Shown: positions 29,299 through 36,436 of the stretch, one piece after another
Numbering within the stretch: position 1 is the first letter of the stretch
How the letters are laid out: each line of letters begins with the position of its first letter
Assembly: GCF_916619195.1 (NCBI RefSeq)
Contig: NZ_CAKAKL010000005.1
Coordinates: forward strand, 186,001 to 250,000
Reading direction: 5' to 3'
Origin: Inquilinus sp. Marseille-Q2685
Lineage (GTDB): Bacteria > Pseudomonadota > Alphaproteobacteria > DSM-16000 > Inquilinaceae
DNA: 64,000 nt
Notes under the pieces: generated by a model
Seen by the model: only the letters and a program-made list of their open reading frames with translations
The model's database searches: none
Told to the model about the DNA's origin: nothing
Position numbers and translations under genes: made by a program

Positions 29299-30263
29299 GC
29301 GACACGCCGCTGCTCGAGGTCGAGGGCCTCAAGACCCATTTCCCGATCCGCGACGGCGTGTTCGGCCAGGTCACCGGCCATGTCCGCGCCGTGGACGGCG
29401 TCGATCTCCGCATCCGCCGCGGCACCAGCTTCGGCCTTGTCGGCGAATCCGGCAGCGGCAAGTCGACGCTCGGCCGCACCGTGCTGGGGCTGTACGAGCC
29501 GACCGCCGGCACCGTGCGATTCGACGGCCGCGACATCAACGCCATCGGCCGCCGGGAGCGGCGGGCGCTGCGGCCGAAGATGCAGCTCGTGTTCCAGGAC
29601 CCCTACGGCTCGCTCAACCCGCGGGTCAGGGTCGGCGACGCGATCGGCGAGGCCCTTTTGGCGCATGGCCTGGTCCGCCGGGCCGAGCTGCGCGACGCGG
29701 TGCTGGAGGTGATGCGGATCTGCGGCCTGGCGCCCTACCATTATGCCCGCTACCCGCATGAATTCTCCGGCGGCCAGCGCCAGCGCATCGGCATCGCCCG
29801 GGCCCTGGCGCTGAAGCCGGAGCTGATCGTGGCCGACGAGCCGGTCTCGGCGCTCGACGTCTCGATCCAGGCGCAGATCATCAACCTGTTCTCCGATCTC
29901 AAGGAGCAGCGGGGCGTCACCTTCCTGTTCATCTCGCACGACCTGGCGGTGGTGGAGCATCTCTGCGATGAGATCGCGGTGATGTATCTCGGCGTGATCG
30001 TCGAGACCGCCGGCCGCGACGCGCTGTTCGACCGGCCGCTGCACCCCTATACCCGGGCGCTGCTGTCCGCGATCCCGGCGATCGACCCGGACACGCCGCG
30101 CGACCGCACGGTGCTGAAGGGCGAGCTGCCCAGCCCGGCCGACCCGCCGGCCGGCTGCCGCTTCCACACACGCTGCCCGCTGGCGACCGACCGCTGCCGC
30201 GCCGAGGCGCCGGAGATGCGGGAGCTGGAGGCCGGTCACAGGGTCGCGTGCCACCTGGCCTAG
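29295..30263 (+). CDS. Peptide-type ABC transporter ATP-binding protein (DppF-like)
   Basis: Second ATPase (322 residues): Walker A GESGSGKSTLGR, signature FSGGQRQRIGIAR, Walker B LIVADEPVSALDV, and the C-terminal region CRFHTRCPLATDRC with cysteines. It starts with an ATG overlapping the DppD-like stop. The five-gene importer is thus complete. The intergenic stretch after it (30264-30341) shows no terminator. Confidence 0.95.
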   Translation: MSDTPLLEVEGLKTHFPIRDGVFGQVTGHVRAVDGVDLRIRRGTSFGLVGESGSGKSTLGRTVLGLYEPTAGTVRFDGRDINAIGRRERRALRPKMQLVFQDPYGSLNPRVRVGDAIGEALLAHGLVRRAELRDAVLEVMRICGLAPYHYARYPHEFSGGQRQRIGIARALALKPELIVADEPVSALDVSIQAQIINLFSDLKEQRGVTFLFISHDLAVVEHLCDEIAVMYLGVIVETAGRDALFDRPLHPYTRALLSAIPAIDPDTPRDRTVLKGELPSPADPPAGCRFHTRCPLATDRCRAEAPEMRELEAGHRVACHLA

Positions 30264-30341
30264 AAAATCGCGGCGGCGTGTCGAATCCGGCCGGCACCGG
30301 GCGATAAGGGGCATTCACGGCGCAAGCAGAAGGAGCCCGTC

Positions 30342-30719
30342 ATGCGCTATGCCTGCCTCATCTACTACGATCCGCAGACCCTGTTCGGCGGCAGCCCCGA
30401 GGCCAATGCGGCGCTCGAGCGATGCGCCACTCATGACGAGACGCTGAAGGCCAGCGGCCACTACGTGGCCGGCGAGGCGCTGGAGCTGCCGGACGGCGCC
30501 CGCACCGTCAAGGTGCGTGAGGGCAAGACCTCGGCGGTCGACGGTCCCTTCATGGAGACCAAGGAGATCCTGGGCAGCTTCGTGGTGATCGAGGCACGGG
30601 ACATCGACGAGGCGGCGCAGGTCGCGGCCACGCACCCGCTGGCCCGGATCGGCTTCGTCGAGGTGCGGCCGCTCGTCGATTTCAGCACGCCGCCGCCGGA
30701 TTTCAGTCAGCAGGGCTGA
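30342..30719 (+). CDS. YCII-related (DGPF-domain) protein
   Basis: 125-residue protein with the dimeric alpha/beta-barrel YCII fold. The signature DGPFMETKEILGSFVVIEA is complete, preceded by MRYACLIYYD and a His in HDETLKASGHY. Such proteins are often encoded near ECF sigma factors, but none is seen here. The start has AGAAGGAG upstream. It converges on the LysR gene with 3 bases between stops. No reaction is established for the family. Confidence 0.88.
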   Translation: MRYACLIYYDPQTLFGGSPEANAALERCATHDETLKASGHYVAGEALELPDGARTVKVREGKTSAVDGPFMETKEILGSFVVIEARDIDEAAQVAATHPLARIGFVEVRPLVDFSTPPPDFSQQG

Positions 30720-30722
30720 TGC

Positions 30723-31625
30723 CTACCCGGGCGCGGCCGCCTCGCGCCGCGCCCGGCTGGCCTCGGCGGCGATGTCGAGGAAGGCGCGGACGATGGCCAG
30801 GCGCTGGCGTTCGCGCAGGCATACGACGTATTCGTCCATTTCCACCCGGCAGCCGCCGATCGGGCGGCTGGCCAGCCGCGGGTCCGGCGTCAGCTCGCCG
30901 GCCGACATGAAGCCGATGCCGAGGCCGGCGGCGATCGCCTCGCGCGAGGCCTCCCGCCCCTCCACTTCCATCCAGGGCGTCAGCGGCAGGTCGACCGCGG
31001 CGAAGGCGCGCTCCACCGTCTCCCGCGTCATCGACCCGGCCTCGCGCATCACCAGCCGCTCCCGCGCGATCAGGGGCGCCGGCACGCTGCGCATCCGGGC
31101 CAGGGGATGGGCGCGCGGCAGCAGCCCATGCACCGGGTCGTGCCACAGCGGCAGGGCGTGCAGCTGCGGGTCGCCCGGCCCCCGGGCCAGCACCGCCACG
31201 TCGAGGCGGATGTCGACCAGGTCGGCCAGCCCCCGCTGGGCGTTACCGACCGTCATCCGCACCCGCGCCCCGCCGTGCCGGGCGGTGAAGGCGGCGATCA
31301 GCGGCATGGCGTGGAACGGCCCGTCCGCGCCCAGGCGCAGCGTGCCGGTCGGCACCCGGCTGGTGCCCTGCAGCAGCTCCACCGCCTCGGCCTGCGCGGT
31401 GAAGGCGCGGTTGGTGTAGGTCAGCAACTCGGCGCCCAGCAGCGTCAGCTCGATGGTGCGGCCGGAGCGGCGGAACAGCTGCACGCCGTAGCGCTGCTCC
31501 AGCGCCTTGACCTCGATCGACAGGGTCGATTGCGACACGCCGACGGCCCGCGCGGCCTTGGTGAAGCTGCCCTCGGTCGCCACCGCGTGGAAGGCGCGGA
31601 GCTGGATGCTCAGCGTTGAGCTCAT
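30723..31625 (-). CDS. LysR-family regulator of the adjacent phosphonate genes
   Basis: 300-residue LysR regulator. The N-terminal winged HTH (AFHAVATEGSFTKAARAVGV, then SQSTLSIEVKALEQRYGVQL) is followed by a periplasmic-binding-protein-like effector domain. It is divergently oriented to phnX with 85 bases between starts, holding an inverted repeat, so it most likely controls phnX and the oxidase, as do the LysR proteins linked to aminoethylphosphonate breakdown. The ATG at 31625 is preferred to a TTG one codon earlier. Confidence 0.9.
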   Translation of the reverse strand: MSSTLSIQLRAFHAVATEGSFTKAARAVGVSQSTLSIEVKALEQRYGVQLFRRSGRTIELTLLGAELLTYTNRAFTAQAEAVELLQGTSRVPTGTLRLGADGPFHAMPLIAAFTARHGGARVRMTVGNAQRGLADLVDIRLDVAVLARGPGDPQLHALPLWHDPVHGLLPRAHPLARMRSVPAPLIARERLVMREAGSMTRETVERAFAAVDLPLTPWMEVEGREASREAIAAGLGIGFMSAGELTPDPRLASRPIGGCRVEMDEYVVCLRERQRLAIVRAFLDIAAEASRARREAAAPG

Positions 31626-31628
31626 CAA

Positions 31629-31658
31629 TGATCCATATGGAGAATATGAATTGGATCA
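31629..31658. promoter_or_regulatory. Candidate LysR operator between lysR and phnX
   Basis: TGATCCA and TGGATCA form a perfect 7-bp inverted repeat with a 16-base spacer. It lies directly upstream of the LysR start and 52 bases before phnX, inside the most AT-rich stretch of the region. LysR proteins usually bind dyads of this kind. Confidence 0.5.
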
Positions 31659-31710
31659 ATATTAGAATCTCTGGCCTTCTCCGGCCATCCACGATGTCGG
31701 AGAGCGCGCC

Positions 31711-32541
31711 ATGAGCTTCATCCCACGCCGCCGCTACGACGGCCCGGTCCGGGCCGCGATCTTCGACTGGGCGGGCACCACGGTCGATTTCGGCTGCCAG
31801 GCGCCGATCACCTCGCTGGTCGAGGCCTTCGCCGCCATGGGCGTCGAGGTGCCGCTGGCCACCGCCCGGTTGCCGATGGGCATGGCCAAGCGGGACCATA
31901 TCCGGGCGCTGCTGGAGATGCCGCAGGTCGCGGCGGCCTGGGAACGGGCGCAGGGCCGGGCGCCGGCGCCGGGCGATGTCGACGGCCTCTACGAACGTTT
32001 CCTGCCGCTGCAGGTCGCGGCGGTAAGGCGGCATGCCGGGCTGATCCCCGGCACGATCGAGACCATGGCAGCGCTCGAGGCCCGCGGCATCCGCATCGGC
32101 ACCACCACCGGCTTCCCGCGCCCGGTGATGCAGGTGGTGATCCCGGAAGCGGCACGGCAGGGCTACGCGCCGGAGGTGATCGTCTGCGCCGGCGAGACCC
32201 CGTCCGGCCGCCCCGGCCCGGCGATGGCGCTGAAGGCGTTGATCGAGCTCGACATCCATCCGGTCCAGGCCGCGGTCAAGGTCGGCGACACGCAGGTCGA
32301 CGTGGCCGAGGGGCTGAACGCCGGGATGTGGACCATCGCGCTGGCCGTCACCGGCAACGAGGTCGGCCTGACCGCGGCGGAATGGGCGGCGCTGCCGGCG
32401 GAGCGGCAGACGGAGCTGCGCCGCGCCGCCGCCGGCCGGCTGTGGGCCGCCGGCGCGCATGAGGTGGTCGACGGCATCGCCGACGTCCCGGCCGCGATCG
32501 AGCGGATCGAGGCCCGCATCGCCGCCGGGGACGTGCCGTGA
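31711..32541 (+). CDS. phnX: Phosphonoacetaldehyde hydrolase
   Basis: Haloacid-dehalogenase-fold enzyme that cleaves phosphonoacetaldehyde to acetaldehyde and phosphate. The nucleophile Asp19 is in AIFDWAGTTVDF, the Schiff-base Lys60 in PMGMAKRDHIRALL, and the C-terminal acidic motif in VKVGDTQVDVAEG. Length (276) is normal. GGAGAG precedes the ATG. The stop overlaps the oxidase start (GTGA). No phnW aminotransferase is present in the window, so the aldehyde may come from the FAD oxidase next door. Confidence 0.94.
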   Translation: MSFIPRRRYDGPVRAAIFDWAGTTVDFGCQAPITSLVEAFAAMGVEVPLATARLPMGMAKRDHIRALLEMPQVAAAWERAQGRAPAPGDVDGLYERFLPLQVAAVRRHAGLIPGTIETMAALEARGIRIGTTTGFPRPVMQVVIPEAARQGYAPEVIVCAGETPSGRPGPAMALKALIELDIHPVQAAVKVGDTQVDVAEGLNAGMWTIALAVTGNEVGLTAAEWAALPAERQTELRRAAAGRLWAAGAHEVVDGIADVPAAIERIEARIAAGDVP

Positions 32542-33674
32542 GCCGCTACGACCTCGCCGTCGTCGGCGCCGGCATCCTCGGCCTCGCCCATGCCCTCGCG
32601 GCCGCCCGGCAGGGCCGCCGGGTGGTGGTGATCGACCGCGAGGCGCGCGCCATCGGCGCCTCGATCCGCAATTTCGGCTTCGTCACCGTTTCCGGCCAGT
32701 CGGCCGGCCCGACCTGGCGCCGGGCGATGCGCAGCCGCGACGTCTGGGCCGAGGTGGCGCCGCAGGCCGGCATCCCGGTGCTGCATCGCGGCACCGCACT
32801 CCTGGCCCGCACCCCGGAAGGGGTGGCCGTGCTGGAGGCCTTTGCCCGCACCGAGATGGGCGAGGGCTGCGATCTGCTGCCGGCCGCCGGCATGGCCGCG
32901 CGGCTGCCGATGGCGGCCGATGGTCTGCTGGGTGGGCTTTGGAGCCCGCATGAGCTGCGGATCGAGCCGCGCGAGGCGATCCCGCGCCTGGCCGCATGGC
33001 TGGAAGCGGCCCATGGCGTCGCCTTCCACCGCGGCGTCCAGGTGCGCGCGGTGCAGGCGCCGCGGGTCGAGACCAGCGACGGCCCGATCCTGGCCGACCG
33101 CATCGTGGTCTGCCCCGGCCCGGACCTGAAGTCGCTGTTCCCGGAGATCATGGCGCGACGCCGCACCACCCTGTGCAAGCTGCAGATGCTGCGGCTGGCC
33201 GCGCCGGGCTGGCAGCTGCCGGCGGCGGTGATGGGCGACCTCAGCCTCGGCCGGTACCATGGCTTTGCCGACCTGCCGGAGGCGTCGCCGCTGAAGGCGC
33301 GCCTGGCAGCCGAGGTGCCGGAGACGCTGGCCAACGGCATCCACCTGATCGTAGTGCAGTCGGCCGACGGCTCGCTGGTGGTCGGCGACTCCCATCACTA
33401 CGGCGACTCGCCGGACCCCTTCGCGTCCCAGGCGGTGGATGGGCTGATCCTGCGCCACATGGCGGAGCTGCTGCGGGTGCCGGATCCGGTGGTGACCGAG
33501 CGCTGGATCGGCATCTATCCCTCCGGCCCGGCCGAGGCCTTCGCCGAGGCGCCGGACGAGGCGACGCGGGTGGTCCAGGTGACCAGCGGCACCGGCATGA
33601 GCACCGGCTTCGCCATCGCCGAGGAGGTGGTGGCCGGGCTGTTCGGCGCCGCGGCCCCGCGCCACGCCGCCTGA
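32538..33674 (+). CDS. FAD-dependent oxidoreductase of the TIGR03364/PbfD type
   Basis: D-amino-acid-oxidase-fold flavoenzyme (378 residues). The N-terminal dinucleotide motif is VVGAGILGLAHALAAARQG; the C-terminal FAD motif is TSGTGMSTGFAIAEEV. The IRNFGFVTVSGQ and WIGIYPSGPAEAF segments fit the TIGR03364 subfamily, found beside phosphonatase genes. Members have been proposed or shown to oxidise aminoethylphosphonate derivatives (for example N-methylated) to phosphonoacetaldehyde, which suits its coupling to phnX. The exact substrate is inferred. Confidence 0.88.
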   Translation: MSRYDLAVVGAGILGLAHALAAARQGRRVVVIDREARAIGASIRNFGFVTVSGQSAGPTWRRAMRSRDVWAEVAPQAGIPVLHRGTALLARTPEGVAVLEAFARTEMGEGCDLLPAAGMAARLPMAADGLLGGLWSPHELRIEPREAIPRLAAWLEAAHGVAFHRGVQVRAVQAPRVETSDGPILADRIVVCPGPDLKSLFPEIMARRRTTLCKLQMLRLAAPGWQLPAAVMGDLSLGRYHGFADLPEASPLKARLAAEVPETLANGIHLIVVQSADGSLVVGDSHHYGDSPDPFASQAVDGLILRHMAELLRVPDPVVTERWIGIYPSGPAEAFAEAPDEATRVVQVTSGTGMSTGFAIAEEVVAGLFGAAAPRHAA

Positions 33675-33754
33675 CCGGGGGCACTTGGCGCGACGGAATT
33701 TCGCCACAAAGTCACGTGTTGATCCTGGGAGCATCAACGACGAGGGAGAGCGTC

Positions 33755-34222
33755 GTGGCATACGGCAGTGGTCTGTTCCGGACGGGACTGGTCGCGGTCG
33801 CCATGGCGGCCTCCGCTCCTCTGGTGGCGTCGTGCCAGACGGGGCCGGGCTACTACGGCGGCGGCTATTACGGCGACAGCTATTCCAGCTGGTACGATGA
33901 CGACGATCGCTATTGGGGCTACGACCGGTATCGCTACCGCGACGACTACCGGTATCGCTACCGCGATCGCGACCGGTATCGCTACCGGGATCGGGACGAT
34001 GACGACGATGACGACCGGCGCCGTGACCGGCGGCGCAGCGATGGCAACGCCGAGCAGCGCTTCTGGCGGCTGTTCGGGGCTGACGGGCGGGACAGGGACG
34101 ATAACCGGAACCGCAGCAACTGGGAAAACGTCCGCCGCAGCTCGGGCGATAGCGACAGGGACCGCGGCAACCGCGGCGGGAACGACCCGCGGCGCATCTT
34201 CATTCCGCAGAACAAGGATTGA
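33755..34222 (+). CDS. Putative lipoprotein rich in Tyr, Arg and Asp
   Basis: 155 residues from a GTG start (GGGAGAG upstream). A signal peptide with a lipobox (APLVASC, Cys about residue 27) predicts outer- or inner-membrane lipid anchoring. The mature part is low complexity: Gly/Tyr-rich (YYGGGYYGDSYSSWYDDDD), then repeats of YRYRDRD, an Asp7 run, and an Arg/Asp/Asn-rich tail ending RRIFIPQNKD. No family was recognised. The alternating charged and Tyr residues suggest a disordered, possibly phase-separating or polymer-binding, surface protein; that is speculation. Confidence 0.75.
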   Translation: MAYGSGLFRTGLVAVAMAASAPLVASCQTGPGYYGGGYYGDSYSSWYDDDDRYWGYDRYRYRDDYRYRYRDRDRYRYRDRDDDDDDDRRRDRRRSDGNAEQRFWRLFGADGRDRDDNRNRSNWENVRRSSGDSDRDRGNRGGNDPRRIFIPQNKD

Positions 34223-34277
34223 ACGGAGGACATCCGGCCTTCCGCCGATCCGCGGCGTCGTGACGAACCGGGAAGAA

Positions 34278-34354
34278 TGGCGCACTCGACAGGATTCGAA
34301 CCTGTGACCTCCGCCTCCGGAGGGCGGCGCTCTATCCAGCTGAGCTACGAGTGC
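34278..34354 (-). tRNA. tRNA-Arg, anticodon CCG
   Basis: On the minus strand the acceptor stem GCACTCG/CGAGTGC, D arm GCTC...GAGC, anticodon stem CCGCC/GGCGG with loop CTCCGGA (anticodon CCG), and T arm ACAGG-TTCGAAT-CCTGT all pair. The encoded CCA end follows the discriminator G. It reads the CGG codon, useful in a high-GC genome. Confidence 0.97.
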
Positions 34355-34393
34355 AGGCCATGGACTCGGGCCCAAGGACCCGAAGCGGCGCGG

Positions 34394-34421
34394 ACCATAC
34401 TGCAAAGCGACGGCGATGCAA
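34394..34421 (-). promoter_or_regulatory. tRNA-Arg promoter
   Basis: On the minus strand TTGCAT (34421-34416) and TATGGT (34399-34394) are 16 bases apart, placing a transcription start about 35 bases before the mature tRNA. The rest of 34355-34526 shows only a G/C-rich hairpin-like stretch near 34435-34460. Confidence 0.55.
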
Positions 34422-34526
34422 AGCCTGGATTCAGGGGCCCCCCGATTCGGGGTGCGGCCCGTTGGCGTTTGACAGGCCGGGCCCCGGCCGGAATGCTGGC
34501 GCGTCCCATCGAAGCGGGAGGCGCCG

Positions 34527-35240
34527 GTGCTGCATCGCGGTCTCGCCCTGACTCTGGCGCTGTGCGCGGCCCCTGCGGCGGCGCAGGAGGTCGACGTCGA
34601 TGTCGAGCTGGTCTTCGCCACCGACGGCTCCGGCTCGATCGACGACGAGGAGCTGCGGCTGCAGCGCGAGGGCTACGCCAAGGCCCTGGCCGACTCGCGG
34701 GTGCAGCAGGCGATCCGCGGCGGCGTCACCGGCCGGATCGCGGTCGCCTTCGTCGAATGGGGCGGGGCGGACTCGCAGCACGTCATCGTCGACTGGACCG
34801 TGATCGACGGGCCGGACAGCGCCGCCGCCTTCGGCGCGGCCCTGGCGGCGGCGCCCAGGCGCGCGGTCGGCTGGAACTCGATCAGCAATGCCATCGACTT
34901 GTCGAAACGGTTGATCGAGGGCAATGCCCATCAGGGCCTGCGCAAGGTGATCGACGTCTCGGCCGATGCCGGCCAGCGCGGCGGCCGGCCGCTGCCCGAG
35001 GTGCGGGCCGAGGCGCTGGCCGCCGGCATCACCATCAACGGCCTCGCCGTGCTGTCGCGCAGCGGCCGGCCGGGCTGGGCCGGCGGCTCGCTGGAGGATT
35101 TCTTCCGCGACCAGGTGATCGGCGGCCCCGGCGCCTTCGTCATCACCGCCGACGCCGATGCCCGCTTCACCGAGGCGGTGGTGCGCAAGCTGATCCTGGA
35201 GATCGCCGAACGGCCGGCCGAAGCGGCGCCGCCCGGCTGA
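34527..35240 (+). CDS. DUF1194 (von Willebrand A-like) exported protein
   Basis: 237 residues from a GTG start with GGGAGG upstream. The signal peptide ends AAPAAAQE (about residue 20). The mature protein is a vWA-type domain: LVFATDGSGSIDDEE is a MIDAS motif (D-G-S-G-S), followed by IAVAFVEWGG and KVIDVSADAGQRGG. Members of DUF1194 are common in alphaproteobacteria, with no known function; a periplasmic metal-dependent binding role is likely. Confidence 0.87.
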   Translation: MLHRGLALTLALCAAPAAAQEVDVDVELVFATDGSGSIDDEELRLQREGYAKALADSRVQQAIRGGVTGRIAVAFVEWGGADSQHVIVDWTVIDGPDSAAAFGAALAAAPRRAVGWNSISNAIDLSKRLIEGNAHQGLRKVIDVSADAGQRGGRPLPEVRAEALAAGITINGLAVLSRSGRPGWAGGSLEDFFRDQVIGGPGAFVITADADARFTEAVVRKLILEIAERPAEAAPPG

Positions 35241-35297
35241 CGGGTCCTTGCACCCCTGCTAGGGTGCCGCTTCGAATCGGTTCCTGGAGCAGTTCAG

Positions 35298-35717
35298 ATG
35301 AAAGCCCGCGTCACCTGGGTCGAAGGCCGCACCTTCCTCGGCGAATCCGGCAGCGGCCATGCCGTGGTCATGGACGGCGCGCCGGAGCATGGCGGGCGCA
35401 ACCTCGGCGTCCGGCCGATGGAGATGCTGCTGCTCGGCCTCGGCGGCTGCACCGCTTTCGACGTCGTGATGATCCTGGAGAAGGGGCGCGAGCCGGTGGC
35501 CGACTGCCGGGTCGAGGTCGAGGCCGAGCGCGCCGAGACCGACCCGAAGGTCTTCACCAGGATCCATCTGCGCTACATCGTCTCCGGCCGCGGCCTCGAC
35601 CGCATGAAGGTCGAGCGGGCCGTGGCGCTGTCGAAGGAGAAGTACTGCTCGGCCTCGATCATGCTCGGCAAGGTCGCCGAGATCACCGCCGAGATCGAGG
35701 TCGTCGAGACCGCCTGA
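35298..35717 (+). CDS. OsmC-family peroxiredoxin-like protein
   Basis: 139-residue OsmC/YhfA-type protein. The two conserved cysteines appear in LLLGLGGCTAFDVVMILEKG and SKEKYCSASIMLGKVAE. Family members reduce organic hydroperoxides or handle thiols. The start has TGGAG upstream. It converges on the Hpt gene with 6 bases between stops. Confidence 0.92.
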   Translation: MKARVTWVEGRTFLGESGSGHAVVMDGAPEHGGRNLGVRPMEMLLLGLGGCTAFDVVMILEKGREPVADCRVEVEAERAETDPKVFTRIHLRYIVSGRGLDRMKVERAVALSKEKYCSASIMLGKVAEITAEIEVVETA

Positions 35718-35723
35718 GCCGGC

Positions 35724-36038
35724 TCAGGCGGCGGCCTTCACTGCCGCCAGCCCGGCCGCAATCGCCGTCAGCTCTTCCGGTCCCACGCCGCCGGCGGCGA
35801 GGCAGGAGTCGAGCTGCGCCTCCAGCGCCGCCGCCGCGCCCGACAGGGCGGCGAAACCCATGGTGCCGCCGGTGCCGTTCAGCCGGTGCACGATGAATCG
35901 CAGCCCCTTCAGCGCTTCGCCGTCGCCGGCCCGCAGCGCCGCCAGCAGCGCGTCGGCCTCCGCCAGCTTCTGCGGCAGCTCGGCCGCGAATTTCGCCCGC
36001 AGCCGGTCGAGATGGGCCTGCAGCGCGTCCTGGGTCAT
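35724..36038 (-). CDS. Histidine phosphotransfer (Hpt) domain protein
   Basis: 104 residues forming a four-helix Hpt domain. His51 in FIVHRLNGTGGTMGF is the phosphorylated residue. Its ATG overlaps the stop of the response-regulator gene (ATGA). Together with that receiver and the hybrid kinase it completes a phosphorelay: kinase, receivers, Hpt. No output DNA-binding protein is encoded nearby. Confidence 0.87.
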   Translation of the reverse strand: MTQDALQAHLDRLRAKFAAELPQKLAEADALLAALRAGDGEALKGLRFIVHRLNGTGGTMGFAALSGAAAALEAQLDSCLAAGGVGPEELTAIAAGLAAVKAAA

Positions 36039-36436
36039 GATCCCCGGCCGTCGCTGCGGGCCCAGATGGCGCGGATCTCGTCGGACAGGGTCATCGGGTC
36101 GAAGGGCTTGGAGATGACGTCGATGGCGCCGAGGGCGCGGTAGCGCGCCACCTCCTGCGGCTGCACCTTGGCGGTCATGAACACCGCTGGCGTCGCCGCG
36201 GTCCCCGGCAGCGCCCGCAACGCCGCCAGCGTCTCCGGCCCATCCATGCCCGGCATCATCACGTCGAGCAGCAGCAGCTGCGGCGCGAATCCGGGGGCTT
36301 GGGCCAGCGCCTCCTCGCCCGAGGCGCAGGCGGCCAGGACGAAGCCGCCCACCGCCTCCAGCGCGAAACCGGCGACCGAACGGATATCGGCGTCGTCCTC
36401 GACATAGAGGATGCGGGTCAGCACCTCATCGGCCAT
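36035..36436 (-). CDS. Stand-alone response regulator receiver protein
   Basis: 133-residue CheY-type receiver without output domain. The acidic pocket is YVEDD, the phospho-acceptor is Asp58 in LLLLDVMMPGMDG, the Thr switch is in VFMTAKV and the Lys is in VISKPFDP. It overlaps the kinase gene by 11 bases and the Hpt gene by 4. It could relay phosphate or act on a partner protein. Confidence 0.93.
   Translation of the reverse strand: MADEVLTRILYVEDDADIRSVAGFALEAVGGFVLAACASGEEALAQAPGFAPQLLLLDVMMPGMDGPETLAALRALPGTAATPAVFMTAKVQPQEVARYRALGAIDVISKPFDPMTLSDEIRAIWARSDGRGS

Noticed and set aside
33755-34222. CRISPR-like or satellite interpretation of the repeats at 33.9 kb
   Set aside because: The repeats have no spacers and lie in frame within a lipoprotein gene as YRYRD codons.
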